Assembly: GCF_041505935.1 (NCBI RefSeq)
Contig: NZ_CP140110.1
Direction: 5' to 3' (one strand)
Source of the DNA: Fervidobacterium_A thailandense
Lineage (GTDB): Bacteria > Thermotogota > Thermotogae > Thermotogales > Fervidobacteriaceae
Length of the DNA: 64,000 bases
Positions 8,148-16,439 of this stretch are shown in pieces. The notes beneath the pieces are model-generated. The model ran no database searches and had not been told where the DNA came from. It saw only the letters and a program-made list of their open reading frames with translations. Both the position numbers and the translations under genes were made by a program. The first letter of the stretch is position 1. Every line of letters begins with the position of its first letter.

Positions 8148-9145
8148 TTTCCATTTCCCCCTTGAACGTTCGATGATGAAACCCGCGAGTCATGGTCATG
8201 TCCTGTCTTTCTTGGTGCATGCTCATCGTACTTTACTAATCCACAACCCGGACAACCGTTGTATTCGAATTGGAGTGTTACGTGCGTGACACCTCGCTTT
8301 TCGAGGATACTTTCCAACTCTCGTTGGATTTCCATTGTCTCGCTGAGTCTTACGTCCGCTTTCAGGTTCACATGGGCTTCGAAGTGGACGTTTTTATCAT
8401 CCAGCGCCCAGAGATGCACGTGGTGGACATTTTCAACCATTGGATGTTCTGAAAGTATCTGCGCGAGTTTTTCAATATCAAAACCTTTCGGAACTCTCTG
8501 AGTCAGTATGTTCAAGCTTTTCAGAACTAATCCGAAGCTTTCTCGAACAACAAAAGAAGCGACAAGGAGTGTCAAAATCGAATCCAGCCAGTAGACCTTA
8601 AACCTATCGATGAAAATAGCTCCCAAGATAACGGAAACGGAGGAAATAGTGTCCGAAAGCATGTGAAGAAAAGCGGATCGAACATTCATATTTTCGCGTG
8701 AACCGCGGTGGAGAAGCGCAAGACTGAGTACATTTCCCAACAGGCCTATGCATCCAATGACAAGAACAACGCCTGTGTTGATTCGCTGAGGGTTCAACAA
8801 ACGTTCAAAGGATTCACGAATGATGAAGGCTATTAGCACTAAGAGTACCGAAGAATTAACAAAAGCGACCACAACGTTGGCGCGTTTGTAACCAAAAGTA
8901 CTCCGTTTGTTCGGACCGATTTCCGAGATGCGGAGTGCCACGTAAGATGTCAAAACGGCAAGTGCGTCGGTTAAATTGTGAAAAGCATCGGAAATAAGTA
9001 GCAAACTCCGTGAGATCATTCCACCGACGATTTCCGCCAGTGTAATTCCGAGGTTTAGGAGGACTACCGCAGTGAAGCGTGCGATAGTCAGATCACCGTT
9101 GATGTGTTCGTGATGATCGGTATGCCCGTGGTCTTGATGCGACAT
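8144..9145 (-). CDS. Cation diffusion facilitator (CDF) efflux transporter, CzcD/ZitB type
   Basis: A 333-residue metal/proton antiporter in the inner membrane. It has a histidine-rich N-terminus 'HQDHGHTDHHEH', six predicted membrane helices with metal-site motifs 'LLISDAFHNLTDALAVL' (H-x-x-x-D, TM2) and 'FLHMLSDTISSVSV' (TM5), and a cytoplasmic C-terminal domain with 'VENVHHVHLWALDDKNVHFEAHV'. A final 'CPGCG' and 'GHDHDS' tail adds possible zinc ligands. The most likely cargo is Zn2+ (His/Asp site). It is the first gene of the minus-strand unit, ATG 9145 behind GGGAGTG, with a promoter candidate at 9214-9242. Confidence 0.92.
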   Translation of the reverse strand: MSHQDHGHTDHHEHINGDLTIARFTAVVLLNLGITLAEIVGGMISRSLLLISDAFHNLTDALAVLTSYVALRISEIGPNKRSTFGYKRANVVVAFVNSSVLLVLIAFIIRESFERLLNPQRINTGVVLVIGCIGLLGNVLSLALLHRGSRENMNVRSAFLHMLSDTISSVSVILGAIFIDRFKVYWLDSILTLLVASFVVRESFGLVLKSLNILTQRVPKGFDIEKLAQILSEHPMVENVHHVHLWALDDKNVHFEAHVNLKADVRLSETMEIQRELESILEKRGVTHVTLQFEYNGCPGCGLVKYDEHAPRKTGHDHDSRVSSSNVQGGNGK

Positions 9146-9213
9146 TACAACACTCCCATTTCAGCGATCCACACATTTAAGACAAAATAAGAAATCAAAC
9201 ACACCTTAACTAT

Positions 9214-9242
9214 ATTCTACCACATCCAAAACAATCAGACAA
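9214..9242 (-). promoter_or_regulatory. Promoter candidate for the CDF-led operon
   Basis: Reading the minus strand, TTGTCT (9242-9237) is followed after 17 bases by TAGAAT (9219-9214), a reasonable -35/-10 pair about 70 bases upstream of the transporter start. It would drive the unit CDF-HAD-MBL-glgA-galT-mrp-yaaR-uppP. No operator-like palindrome is obvious around it. Confidence 0.45.
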
Positions 9243-9302
9243 TTCGTTCGTATTTTAAGAATCGCAACACAAGAAAGTTAAACGCGAAGTTACAGTTGTG
9301 TA

Positions 9303-9332
9303 TTGAGTTGTAACAAGTTTGAGTAGTAAAAT
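9303..9332 (+). promoter_or_regulatory. Promoter candidate, now separated from the protease gene by an insertion sequence
   Basis: On the plus strand TTGAGT (9303-9308), an 18-base gap and TAAAAT (9327-9332) form a moderate promoter pointing right. Directly after it comes the target duplication and the insertion sequence, and the first plus-strand gene beyond the element is the subtilase at 10676. Before insertion this promoter would have lain about 30-40 bases from that ribosome site. This reading depends on the insertion interpretation. Confidence 0.35.
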
Positions 9333-9340
9333 TTAGTATC

Positions 9341-9348
9341 AAACCTTA
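9341..9348. repeat. Left copy of 8-bp target-site duplication
   Basis: AAACCTTA directly abuts the left end of the insertion sequence; AAACCTTT abuts the right end (10652-10659). Seven of eight bases agree, the pattern expected of an 8-bp target duplication with one later change. Confidence 0.65.
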
Positions 9349-9384
9349 GGGTCTGTTCGACGATATGATTAGAGTTTGCTGATA
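9349..9384 (+). repeat. Left terminal inverted repeat of the insertion sequence
   Basis: Begins GGGTCTGTTCGACG. It aligns with the inverted right end over roughly 35 bases, strongest in the shared CTGTTC and ACG blocks. Confidence 0.6.
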
Positions 9385-9548
9385 GAGGGTATACCCCTCG
9401 TCCTTAAATAAAAATCTCGGTCTTTGAAATCATCCTTCGGCTCTCAAAAACGCTGTTTTTCTCAGCTTTAACAAAACATCACCCTTACTGCTCTCGCAGC
9501 TTAACTTCTCCAGTATTCCACTTTCATTTACTCAACACGCTCCACAAC

Positions 9549-10562
9549 TCAGCCAAACGCAAATAACTCTTCAAAATGATTCACCATGTACTCCACCAGC
9601 GGTCTTTGTATCTTCACCCAGTCTCCTGGCTCTTGCATTCTCAACTTCCGCTTGATGTTGTGGAGCACAACGAACGCTTTGATGTACTCAATCACGTTCG
9701 ATAACTTCTTGAATCCTCTTCTGATTTGTGTGAACATCGCAAGAAGGCTGTTTCTGGATTCTACCGCTTGATTTACTCTGGAGCTGATGGTTTTGTGGGA
9801 AATGTTCAGATACTCACAGGCTTGAGCGTATGAGGTTAATCCATCAGATAGCACAAGCTTTGGCTGACAAGGGGATATTAGCTTGATGGCCTCAAGAGTA
9901 TCACGGTTGAGAGAGACACGGAAGTTAGCAATCAGGTAGTTATCGAAGCTAACGGCAAGGAAGACATAGACAGTATCGGTCTTTCCCTTTGAAGCGAGTT
10001 TTTCGAACTTTTCATCGACACAAAGGACCTCAAAATGGATGGGAGTAAACTTGATGGCAGAAGAGAGTGCTTTTATCCAGCGGTAGATGGTAGAAACACT
10101 CGGGGAGTAGCCGTTGAGAGATAGGACGTTTCTGATTTGTCTGAATGAGAGGTTAGAGAAGAAGAGGATGAAGGCAAGAAGGCAGATGAAGAGAGGGTAG
10201 TTTGGGGAGAAAGGCAAGGGGTTGGTTTGAGGAGAGGAGTTTTTGAGTAAGTAAACGTTAGACTTATACTTGCATTTACGGCAGCGGAAACGGACGAAAG
10301 AAGAGCGAATTTTGTAGATTTCCATGGTGTTGTTGCAGTGAGGGCACCTGGGGTAGGAGAAGTTGAAGAGCTTGTTAGGGTTGGGTGAGCGAGAGGCCTT
10401 TGGGAAGGAGAAAGTGCGTTTGCAGCTTTGGCAGATGAAGCTGAAGACCTGGGTAAGGGAGCCGTCAGGAGCACGGCGAAAGTAGCGGGAATTGACGTAG
10501 ACTTTGGGATGATGGCAGTAAGGACAAGAGGGTCTTTGAGGAAGGTTGAGTTTTCTAGGCAT
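9549..10562 (-). CDS. Transposase, IS6-like DDE with N-terminal zinc ribbons
   Basis: A 337-residue transposase. The N-terminus carries two zinc-ribbon-like Cys pairs ('CPYCHHPKVY' with 'FICQSCKRTF', then 'CPHCNNTMEIY' with 'RFRCRKCKY'), followed by a hydrophobic/helical linker, a helix-turn-helix-like 'LSFRQIRNVLSLNGYSPSVS' and a catalytic core. Candidate catalytic residues are the Asp in 'LCVDEKFEKL', the Asp in 'LVLSDGLTSYAQA' and the Glu in 'VNQAVESRNSLLA'. The frame appears intact. I choose ATG 10562 because AAGGAGGT lies nine bases upstream; a longer frame to 10622 would start inside the terminal repeat zone. The element may therefore still be active. Confidence 0.85.
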   Translation of the reverse strand: MPRKLNLPQRPSCPYCHHPKVYVNSRYFRRAPDGSLTQVFSFICQSCKRTFSFPKASRSPNPNKLFNFSYPRCPHCNNTMEIYKIRSSFVRFRCRKCKYKSNVYLLKNSSPQTNPLPFSPNYPLFICLLAFILFFSNLSFRQIRNVLSLNGYSPSVSTIYRWIKALSSAIKFTPIHFEVLCVDEKFEKLASKGKTDTVYVFLAVSFDNYLIANFRVSLNRDTLEAIKLISPCQPKLVLSDGLTSYAQACEYLNISHKTISSRVNQAVESRNSLLAMFTQIRRGFKKLSNVIEYIKAFVVLHNIKRKLRMQEPGDWVKIQRPLVEYMVNHFEELFAFG

Positions 10563-10615
10563 AGGGTATACCTCCTTTCGTGGGGTGGAGGGGGGTGTAC
10601 CCCTTTTTAAGGAAT

Positions 10616-10651
10616 TATACACAGGTTTTCATAATTCCGTGGAACAGTCTA
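10616..10651 (-). repeat. Right terminal inverted repeat of the insertion sequence
   Basis: Read on the minus strand it begins TAGACTGTTCCACGG and matches the left end in the CTGTTC and ACG blocks. ATTATA at 10613-10618, just inside, could serve as the -10 (TATAAT, minus strand) of the transposase gene. Confidence 0.58.
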
Positions 10652-10659
10652 AAACCTTT
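10652..10659. repeat. Right copy of 8-bp target-site duplication
   Basis: AAACCTTT immediately after the element, paired with AAACCTTA at 9341-9348. It lies only 2 bases before the AAGGAGGGG ribosome site of the subtilase gene. Confidence 0.65.
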
Positions 10660-10675
10660 CCAAGGAGGGGTGTTT

Positions 10676-12013
10676 GTGAAGCATTTGCGAGTCGTTTTCG
10701 TGGGTGTTCTCTTAACTCTGCTCAGCGTATTTGTGCTTTGGAGTTGTAGCAAGGCATTTGAACCACGGAGCTCGAACTTTGAACCTCGGGTATCGAACAA
10801 GCTGGGGATTTCTGGAACCGAGGATGACTACGTGCCTGGCGAGTACGTGTTGCAGGTGGAGAGTGCTAAGGATATAACTTTCATAAACAAGATTGCGCAG
10901 GAAAAGGGAACAAAGGTCGAAATCTTGAGAACTTACAAGTTCTCTGATGTTACGATAGTTACTGTCAAGACTAACGATCCGAGCATTTTCGAGGGTGTTG
11001 AGGGAATCAAGTCTGTAGATAAAAACTATATTTACAGAGCACTCGCAACACCGAACGATACGTACTACCGCTATCAGTGGCACTACGTTAACATCAAATT
11101 GCCGCAAGCGTGGGACATAATGAAGTCTGCGAACGTTGTGGTGGCGGTCGTCGATACGGGTGTTAGCCTTACGCACCCGGATTTGCAGGGAATATTCGTT
11201 CAAGGATACGATTTCGTTGACCGTGATACGAATCCAACCGATCCAGCAAATGATGTGAGCCACGGTACGCACTGCATTGGAACGATTGCCGCGTTGACAA
11301 ACAACAGCCTCGGTGTTGCCGGAGTGAACTGGGGTGGTTACGGTATAAAGATTATGCCGATCAGGGTCCTCGGTCCGGACGGGTCCGGCACGCTTGATAA
11401 CGTTGCGGCAGGGATTAGGTACGCGGTTGACAACGGTGCCAAGATTGTTAGCCTCTCACTCGGTGGTTCCGGAGCCCAGGTACTCATGGATGCTGTTAAA
11501 TATGCCTACAGCAAGAACGTTACACTCGTGTGCGCAGCTGGAAACGAAAACATGCCTTCGCTATCGTATCCAGCGGCTTACGTTGAAACGATAGCTGTTG
11601 GTGCCACAAGGTACGATAACAAGCGTGCAGCTTATTCGAATTACAACTACACAAGGTACTACGATCCGTACAGAGGTGCGTACGTGATCCACTATCTCGA
11701 CGTCGTAGCACCTGGTGGTGATACGAGTGTTGACCAGAACGGTGACGGCTACGCGGACGGTGTTTTAAGTACAACTTGGACACCAACCAGTGGAAATACC
11801 TACATGTTCCTCCAAGGAACGTCGATGGCAACACCACATGTTGCGGCACTCGCAGCTATGCTTTACGCGAGGGGCTACACCACACCTGAGGCCATTAGGA
11901 AGCGATTGATTCAAACGGCATACAAGATCCCCGGTTACACTTACGATAGTACAGGTTGGAACAAGTACGTTGGCTACGGTCTGATAGATGCTTACAGGGC
12001 GTTGAGTCAATGA
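10676..12013 (+). CDS. Subtilisin-like serine protease (S8), lipoprotein with I9-type propeptide
   Basis: A 446-residue exported protease. A hydrophobic signal ends in 'FVLWSCSKAF', so Cys24 is a likely lipidation site. A propeptide-like region ('GEYVLQVESAKDITFINKIA' to 'IKSVDKNYIY') precedes the catalytic domain. The triad is visible: Asp160 in 'AVVDTGVSLTHPDL', His196 in 'DVSHGTHCIGTIAA', Ser383 in 'LQGTSMATPHVA', plus the oxyanion Asn in 'CAAGNENMP'. A calcium-loop-like 'DQNGDGYADG' lies near 353. The start is GTG 10676 behind AAGGAGGGG (10662-10670). Reading the frame further upstream would run into the insertion sequence. It is much shorter than fervidolysin-type keratinases and has no extra C-terminal domains. 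The insertion sequence ends just upstream, so its present expression is uncertain. Confidence 0.92.
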   Translation: MKHLRVVFVGVLLTLLSVFVLWSCSKAFEPRSSNFEPRVSNKLGISGTEDDYVPGEYVLQVESAKDITFINKIAQEKGTKVEILRTYKFSDVTIVTVKTNDPSIFEGVEGIKSVDKNYIYRALATPNDTYYRYQWHYVNIKLPQAWDIMKSANVVVAVVDTGVSLTHPDLQGIFVQGYDFVDRDTNPTDPANDVSHGTHCIGTIAALTNNSLGVAGVNWGGYGIKIMPIRVLGPDGSGTLDNVAAGIRYAVDNGAKIVSLSLGGSGAQVLMDAVKYAYSKNVTLVCAAGNENMPSLSYPAAYVETIAVGATRYDNKRAAYSNYNYTRYYDPYRGAYVIHYLDVVAPGGDTSVDQNGDGYADGVLSTTWTPTSGNTYMFLQGTSMATPHVAALAAMLYARGYTTPEAIRKRLIQTAYKIPGYTYDSTGWNKYVGYGLIDAYRALSQ

Positions 12014-12026
12014 GATTGGAGGAAAA

Positions 12027-12065
12027 AATAAGAAGGTCCCGGTTTTCGGGGCCTTCTTATTTTTC
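12027..12065. terminator. Bidirectional rho-independent terminator
   Basis: AATAAGAAGG (12027-12036) pairs with CCTTCTTATT (12052-12061) around a C/G-rich centre and is flanked by A and T runs on both sides. It lies between the convergent subtilase and MFS genes and can serve both. Confidence 0.85.
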
Positions 12066-13281
12066 ATTTTTTCGAGAATTTCACGAAAGCGAATATCGAA
12101 TAGAAGAGCAGGACAACTCCAGCCAAACTGTAAGTCAAGCGAGTTCCTATCGTATTTGCCGTGAGACCAAGAAGGAATGTACCGGACGGTGAACCACCGG
12201 TGTTGATGAAAGAATACACGGACATGGTTCTTCCCCTCATGTTCTGTGGGGATTTAAGTTGCGTTCGACTGTTTGTTATGTTGAAAAATGATGACTGACA
12301 CGCACCGATGATGAACGCGAAGACGATGGTGTACCTTGGAAAAATGGAGGCGAGCAGAATACTCGTTCCGATCGCTACGAGTAATAACTCCTCCCGGGCT
12401 TGGATAATCCTCTCAGGTTGGAACAAACTTACGATGTTTGCTCCTATGAATGCTCCAACCCCCATCATCCCCATGATGAGACCGTACGCGGTAATGTCGG
12501 ATTTCACGACATCCTTGACGAAAACTTGCATGAGCATTCCGAACGGCATACCGAAAAGCGAGTACATCGTGAGCGACAGAAACGTGCGCCTTAAGGTCCT
12601 GTTCTTGAAAGAAAAAATGAGTCCTTCGCGAAGGTCTGTGAGGAACTTCCCGAGCCCCTTCGGGGTTCCGTTTCGCGCTCCGTCCTCTTCTTGAATAAAC
12701 GGTAGCACTACGAGTAGCGGGACAAAGGAAATTGCGTTGATTATGAAACCAACTTCCAAACCGTAAGACCTGACGATGAAACCGGCGATAGTCGGGCCTA
12801 TCATTCGCGCTACGTTGAATATCATGGAATGGAGTGCAAGCGCGTTTGGAAGAAGGTCCTTCGGTACGATATCCGCAATGAAATTGTTACGCGATGGAAG
12901 GTAAAAACCGGAAGTGATTCCCATAGCCAAACTTAAGACCAGCAAATGGTACGGAGAAAGCGTCCCTCTCCAAACCAGATACGCCATCACGAAGGCGTTT
13001 ACAGCATCGATGAGTTGGGAGTAAAACAAGATGGTCTTCGGACCAAACCAATCGATGAGTACGCCGGCAATCGGAGAAAAGAAAACGGAAGGGAAGCCTT
13101 TCAAAAAAGCGATTAGTCCAACAAAGCCCGCGGCCTTGTCTTGCGAAAACAAATTAACAGCTACCCACCCTCTCAGGGTGGTATCGATCCAAGTACCTAT
13201 GAGCGAAATACTTTGTACAATCCAGAATCTTCGGTAAGCTTCGTTACGTAACGCGCGGTACGGGTTCAAATACTTCGCCAT
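12064..13281 (-). CDS. Major facilitator superfamily transporter (MFS_3, exporter-like)
   Basis: About 405 residues with 10-12 hydrophobic segments. N-terminal 'NEAYRRFWIVQSISLIGTWIDTTLRGWVAV' and the loop 'GPKTILFYSQLIDAV' are typical of the EntS/MFS_3 group of drug or siderophore exporters, as is 'SRNNFIADIVPKDLLPNALALHSMIFNVARMIGP' in the middle and 'PQNMRGRTMSVYSFINTGGSPSGTFLLG' near the end. The substrate cannot be told. I place the start at ATG 13281; ATG 13299 is in frame and neither has a strong ribosome site. It stands alone, convergent with the protease and divergent from the galactoside operon. Confidence 0.85.
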   Translation of the reverse strand: MAKYLNPYRALRNEAYRRFWIVQSISLIGTWIDTTLRGWVAVNLFSQDKAAGFVGLIAFLKGFPSVFFSPIAGVLIDWFGPKTILFYSQLIDAVNAFVMAYLVWRGTLSPYHLLVLSLAMGITSGFYLPSRNNFIADIVPKDLLPNALALHSMIFNVARMIGPTIAGFIVRSYGLEVGFIINAISFVPLLVVLPFIQEEDGARNGTPKGLGKFLTDLREGLIFSFKNRTLRRTFLSLTMYSLFGMPFGMLMQVFVKDVVKSDITAYGLIMGMMGVGAFIGANIVSLFQPERIIQAREELLLVAIGTSILLASIFPRYTIVFAFIIGACQSSFFNITNSRTQLKSPQNMRGRTMSVYSFINTGGSPSGTFLLGLTANTIGTRLTYSLAGVVLLFYSIFAFVKFSKK

Positions 13282-13446
13282 ACGAATTAATTTTATCATC
13301 CCAGCACAGGTCTTCAAATTTGAAAAACGTCAAATAAGAGCGATTTGAAAAGATCTTGGGGTATAATCGTTCAACAAGCTCGTTGCTTGGTCATAAGTGT
13401 TTTTCGATATTCAAGTTTTTTCTGGTTTAATTGAATCGGTATTACC

Positions 13447-13458
13447 GGTAACGTTACC
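13447..13458. promoter_or_regulatory. Palindromic operator candidate for the LacI-family regulator
   Basis: GGTAACGTTACC is a perfect 12-base palindrome with a central ACGT, the usual shape of LacI/GalR-family operators. It lies 26 bases upstream of the -10 hexamer of the galactoside operon, whose second gene encodes a LacI-type regulator. Assignment to that regulator is inference from position and shape. Confidence 0.6.
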
Positions 13459-13484
13459 AGTCTCGTATCTTTCGATAGGTACGC

Positions 13485-13490
13485 TATAAT
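13485..13490 (+). promoter_or_regulatory. -10 element of the galactoside operon
   Basis: TATAAT lies 25 bases before the beta-galactosidase start codon. The matching -35 position (about 13462-13467) is poor, so the promoter may need help from a regulator. A second TATAAT at 13362-13367 also lacks a clear -35. The remainder of 13318-13514 shows nothing else I can name. Confidence 0.5.
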
Positions 13491-13514
13491 CTCTTAGGGA
13501 AGGAGACATCGGGT

Positions 13515-15392
13515 ATGAAGTTTTTCGGAGCGGATTATTATCCGGAACACTGGGACAGGGAAACTTGGAGAAAGCACGTGGAGCTGATGAAGAATTACGG
13601 TATAGAGTGGGTGCGGATTGGCGAGTTTGCCTGGAGTATCGTTGAACCAACTGACGGGGTGTTCGACTTTTCACTTCTTGACGAAGCTGTTTCATTGCTC
13701 AAAGATAATGGGATGAAAGTTATAATGGGGACTCCGACGGCGACACCTCCAGCGTGGTTGGTGAAAAAATATCCCGAGATCTTACCTGTCGATTACTCTG
13801 GACGGGTGCGTTCATTCGGGAGTAGGAGGCATTACTCTACAAACTCGAAAGTTTACAGGGATTACGCGCTTAGAATCACGGAGATGTACGCGAAGCATTT
13901 TGGTGATTCGGTGGACGCATGGCAAATCGATAATGAGTTCGGTTGTCACGGGACCACGTACAGCTTCTCCGAAGCTGACAGGAAGGCGTTCATCGAGTGG
14001 TTGAAGGCAAAGTACGGCACGATTGAAGAGTTAAACCGTTCGTGGGGGACCGTATTTTGGAGTCAAATCTACTCAGACTGGGACGAGATAGTATTCCCGA
14101 TAAACACACCCACATTTGAAAATCCGCACCAGATGCTCGACATCTACAGGTTCATGTCAGACAGTTCCATCGAGTTCCTAAGGCTACAGGCGGATGTTAT
14201 AAGAAAATACTCCTCAAAACCGATAACGCATAACTTCATGGTAGACTTTATGGATATTGATTATCGTAAGATGGCTCGGTACGTGGATTTCGTTTCCTGG
14301 GACAATTACATAGCTACCGAAGTTTACGATCCGCTAAGGCAATCCGCGAACCATTCATTGATGCGTTCTCTGAAACACGCACCGTTTTTGGTCATTGAGC
14401 AGCAACCTGGTCGCGTGAACTGGCGCCAAAGGAATGAGAATTATTCAGCTTCACATCTTTCTATGTGGACAAAGCAGTGTTATTTGAACGGTGCAATGGG
14501 GGTCATGGTCTTCAGGTTTGATCAGATCAGGTTCGGGGCGGAGCAATTTCACGGAGGTTTACTCGACTATGCGGGTAGGGTGACAAAAAGGCTCGAAGAG
14601 TTTTCAAAGTGTAAGGCCGAGCTTGGGGAAACGGTCATACCTAAGAGAGAGGTGGCGATTTATTTTGACTACGAAGTGGAGTGGATGCACAGGATCAATC
14701 ACGTGAACAGAGACTTTCGGTACTGGGATAGCTTAGTGGAGATTTACCGCGCCGTTAAGAGGCTTGGTTACAATGTGGAGTTTGTCTTCTCTGATGATGA
14801 GCTCAACGGTTACTCGTTGTTGATCGTCCCTTACGCTTTGCATATTCCGGAAGAGTTCAGGATGAGGATTTCCAAATTTGAAGGTCCGGTTGTTATGACT
14901 TGTATGAGTGGGGTGAAAGACGAACGCAACTGGATAGTTGAGCGTGCACCGCAAGATCTGATCGAGGAGTTCGGCGTTGAAGTGATGGATTTTGGTGCTG
15001 TGAAAAATATCGAAATACTCGCACCGGGTAAAAGGTTAGCTGGTAAGTACTGGGTAGATGAGCTACGAGTCTGTGATGCCAGTGTTATTGGAATCTTGAA
15101 CGACGGGACACCGATAATTACGAGGAAAATGGGAATGGGGAACGGCGCAAGTAGGTACTACGTTGGCACGGTGCTGGATGAAGACGGCTGGATTGAGATT
15201 TTAAAACACGAGCTGGAACCGAGAATCGTCGGAGATGACGTCGAAGTGTCGAATTTAGAATCTGAAAAGGTTTGGACCTTGGAGCGCAAGTTAATGGGAG
15301 TTCTCAACTTGAAAGCGACAAGAAACGTCGCATTTGTTGGTGGTAGAAAAATTGATTTGGAACCGTTCCAGTTGCTAATGTTGGAGGGTTGA
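13515..15392 (+). CDS. Beta-galactosidase, glycoside hydrolase family 42
   Basis: A 625-residue intracellular enzyme (no signal peptide) that removes terminal beta-galactose. The (beta/alpha)8 domain begins 'MKFFGADYYPEHWDRETW'. The acid/base is Glu141 in 'WQIDNEFGCH' and the nucleophile is Glu295 in 'FLVIEQQPGRVNW'. A trimerisation/glutamine-amidotransferase-like middle domain (about 385-560) and a small C-terminal beta domain follow, as in other GH42 enzymes. Length is slightly below the usual 650-680. ATG 13515 follows GGAAGGAG. It is the first gene of an operon with a LacI regulator, alpha-galactosidase, galT, galK and an aldolase, so its products are probably funnelled straight into the Leloir pathway. 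Confidence 0.95.
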   Translation: MKFFGADYYPEHWDRETWRKHVELMKNYGIEWVRIGEFAWSIVEPTDGVFDFSLLDEAVSLLKDNGMKVIMGTPTATPPAWLVKKYPEILPVDYSGRVRSFGSRRHYSTNSKVYRDYALRITEMYAKHFGDSVDAWQIDNEFGCHGTTYSFSEADRKAFIEWLKAKYGTIEELNRSWGTVFWSQIYSDWDEIVFPINTPTFENPHQMLDIYRFMSDSSIEFLRLQADVIRKYSSKPITHNFMVDFMDIDYRKMARYVDFVSWDNYIATEVYDPLRQSANHSLMRSLKHAPFLVIEQQPGRVNWRQRNENYSASHLSMWTKQCYLNGAMGVMVFRFDQIRFGAEQFHGGLLDYAGRVTKRLEEFSKCKAELGETVIPKREVAIYFDYEVEWMHRINHVNRDFRYWDSLVEIYRAVKRLGYNVEFVFSDDELNGYSLLIVPYALHIPEEFRMRISKFEGPVVMTCMSGVKDERNWIVERAPQDLIEEFGVEVMDFGAVKNIEILAPGKRLAGKYWVDELRVCDASVIGILNDGTPIITRKMGMGNGASRYYVGTVLDEDGWIEILKHELEPRIVGDDVEVSNLESEKVWTLERKLMGVLNLKATRNVAFVGGRKIDLEPFQLLMLEG

Positions 15393-15398
15393 TTTTGG

Positions 15399-16403
15399 AT
15401 GAAGAAATTTGTGACGATTAAGGATATTGCAAGGGCGGCAGGGGTTTCCATAAACACGGTTTCACGAGCTTTGAACAACAAGCCGGACATAAACAAGGAA
15501 ACGAAGGAAAGGATACTGAGGATTGCGAAGGAGCTGGGGTACGTTCGTGACGCGACAGCCCTCTCCTTACGTTACGGTTTAACGCGGGTTGTCGGCGTTA
15601 TATTTGAAGATAGTTCTAACCCTTTCTACTCGGAAGTGTTGAAGGGGATAGAATACGAGGCGAGGAAAGAGGGATTTAACTTGATACTGATGAACACGGA
15701 ACGAAAGTACGAGTTCGAAGAAGAGGCAGTTAAAACGATGTTGAGTCGACGCGTTGACGGTTTGATTATCGTTCCAACTCAGGAAAGGGTCGAGGATATT
15801 GAATTCATTGTGGAAACGAATATTCCCACTGTTGTACTCGGCGTGAGACTGGAGAAAAACGTTCTACCTCAGGTTTACAGTGACGATGAAACGGGAGCGT
15901 TTCTTGCCGTCGATTATCTTATCGCCAAGGGACGAAGGAAAATACTTTTCTTGAACGCGTTCATGTACAAATCCGTTGCACAGATGAGGTATGCCGGTTA
16001 CATCCGAGCGCATGAGAAAAACGGCTTGAAGCCAGATGAATCGTTAATCTTCCAGATAGAAGAAGGAGTCGAGAACGCGTATTCAAAGATGAAGGAGATA
16101 CTTCGATCGGGGCTGGAATTTGACGCGTTGTTTTGTTTCAACGATATGTTTGCGGTCGGTGCTTTGGAAGCACTGAAAGAAGCGCGTGTCAGCGTTCCAG
16201 AACAGGTGGCAGTCGTTGGTTACGATGATATTGCGATTTCCAGGTACGTATGTCCACCGTTAACGACCGTCCGAATCGATAAGGAAGCCGAAGGAAGGAT
16301 GGCTTTCCAATTGTTGTACGAATCCATCAGGCAGAAGAATTGGAAGTCCAATCCCAGGGAAGTTAAGTTGGGTGTGGAGCTTGTTGTACGCGAATCGGCG
16401 TGA
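15399..16403 (+). CDS. LacI-family transcriptional regulator of the galactoside operon
   Basis: A 334-residue repressor-type regulator. The N-terminal helix-turn-helix 'VTIKDIARAAGVSINTVSRALN' and hinge 'LGYVRDATALSLR' are followed by a periplasmic-binding-like sugar domain ('VVGVIFEDSSNPFYSEVLKGIEYEA', 'DGLIIVPT', 'FDALFCFNDMFAVGALEAL', 'VAVVGYDDIAISRYVCPPLTTVRID'). It starts six bases after the beta-galactosidase gene and lies inside the operon, so autoregulation is likely. The palindrome at 13447-13458 is the natural target candidate. The inducer is presumably galactose or a galactoside, which is inference. Confidence 0.93.
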   Translation: MKKFVTIKDIARAAGVSINTVSRALNNKPDINKETKERILRIAKELGYVRDATALSLRYGLTRVVGVIFEDSSNPFYSEVLKGIEYEARKEGFNLILMNTERKYEFEEEAVKTMLSRRVDGLIIVPTQERVEDIEFIVETNIPTVVLGVRLEKNVLPQVYSDDETGAFLAVDYLIAKGRRKILFLNAFMYKSVAQMRYAGYIRAHEKNGLKPDESLIFQIEEGVENAYSKMKEILRSGLEFDALFCFNDMFAVGALEALKEARVSVPEQVAVVGYDDIAISRYVCPPLTTVRIDKEAEGRMAFQLLYESIRQKNWKSNPREVKLGVELVVRESA

Positions 16404-16439
16404 GGTTGTTCATTTATTAACCTCAAGGAGGGAAGTGGC

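Larger units (their letters stand above)
9349..10651 (-). mobile_element. Insertion sequence, IS6-like, about 1.3 kb
   Basis: The element is bounded by imperfect terminal inverted repeats: GGGTCTGTTCGACG at the left and, read inward from the right, TAGACTGTTCCACG, with about 14 of the first 21 bases matching. It is flanked by AAACCTTA/AAACCTTT duplications. It holds one transposase gene on the minus strand, a leader of about 90 bases at its right end, and about 200 non-coding bases at the left end (9349-9548). Subterminal copies of GGGTATACC occur at 9387 and just upstream of the transposase start (about 10564), which may be transposase-binding or regulatory sites. The 8-bp duplication and DDE layout fit the IS6 family, but the N-terminal zinc ribbons make the protein longer than classical IS6 enzymes, so family rank is provisional. 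Confidence 0.78.
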
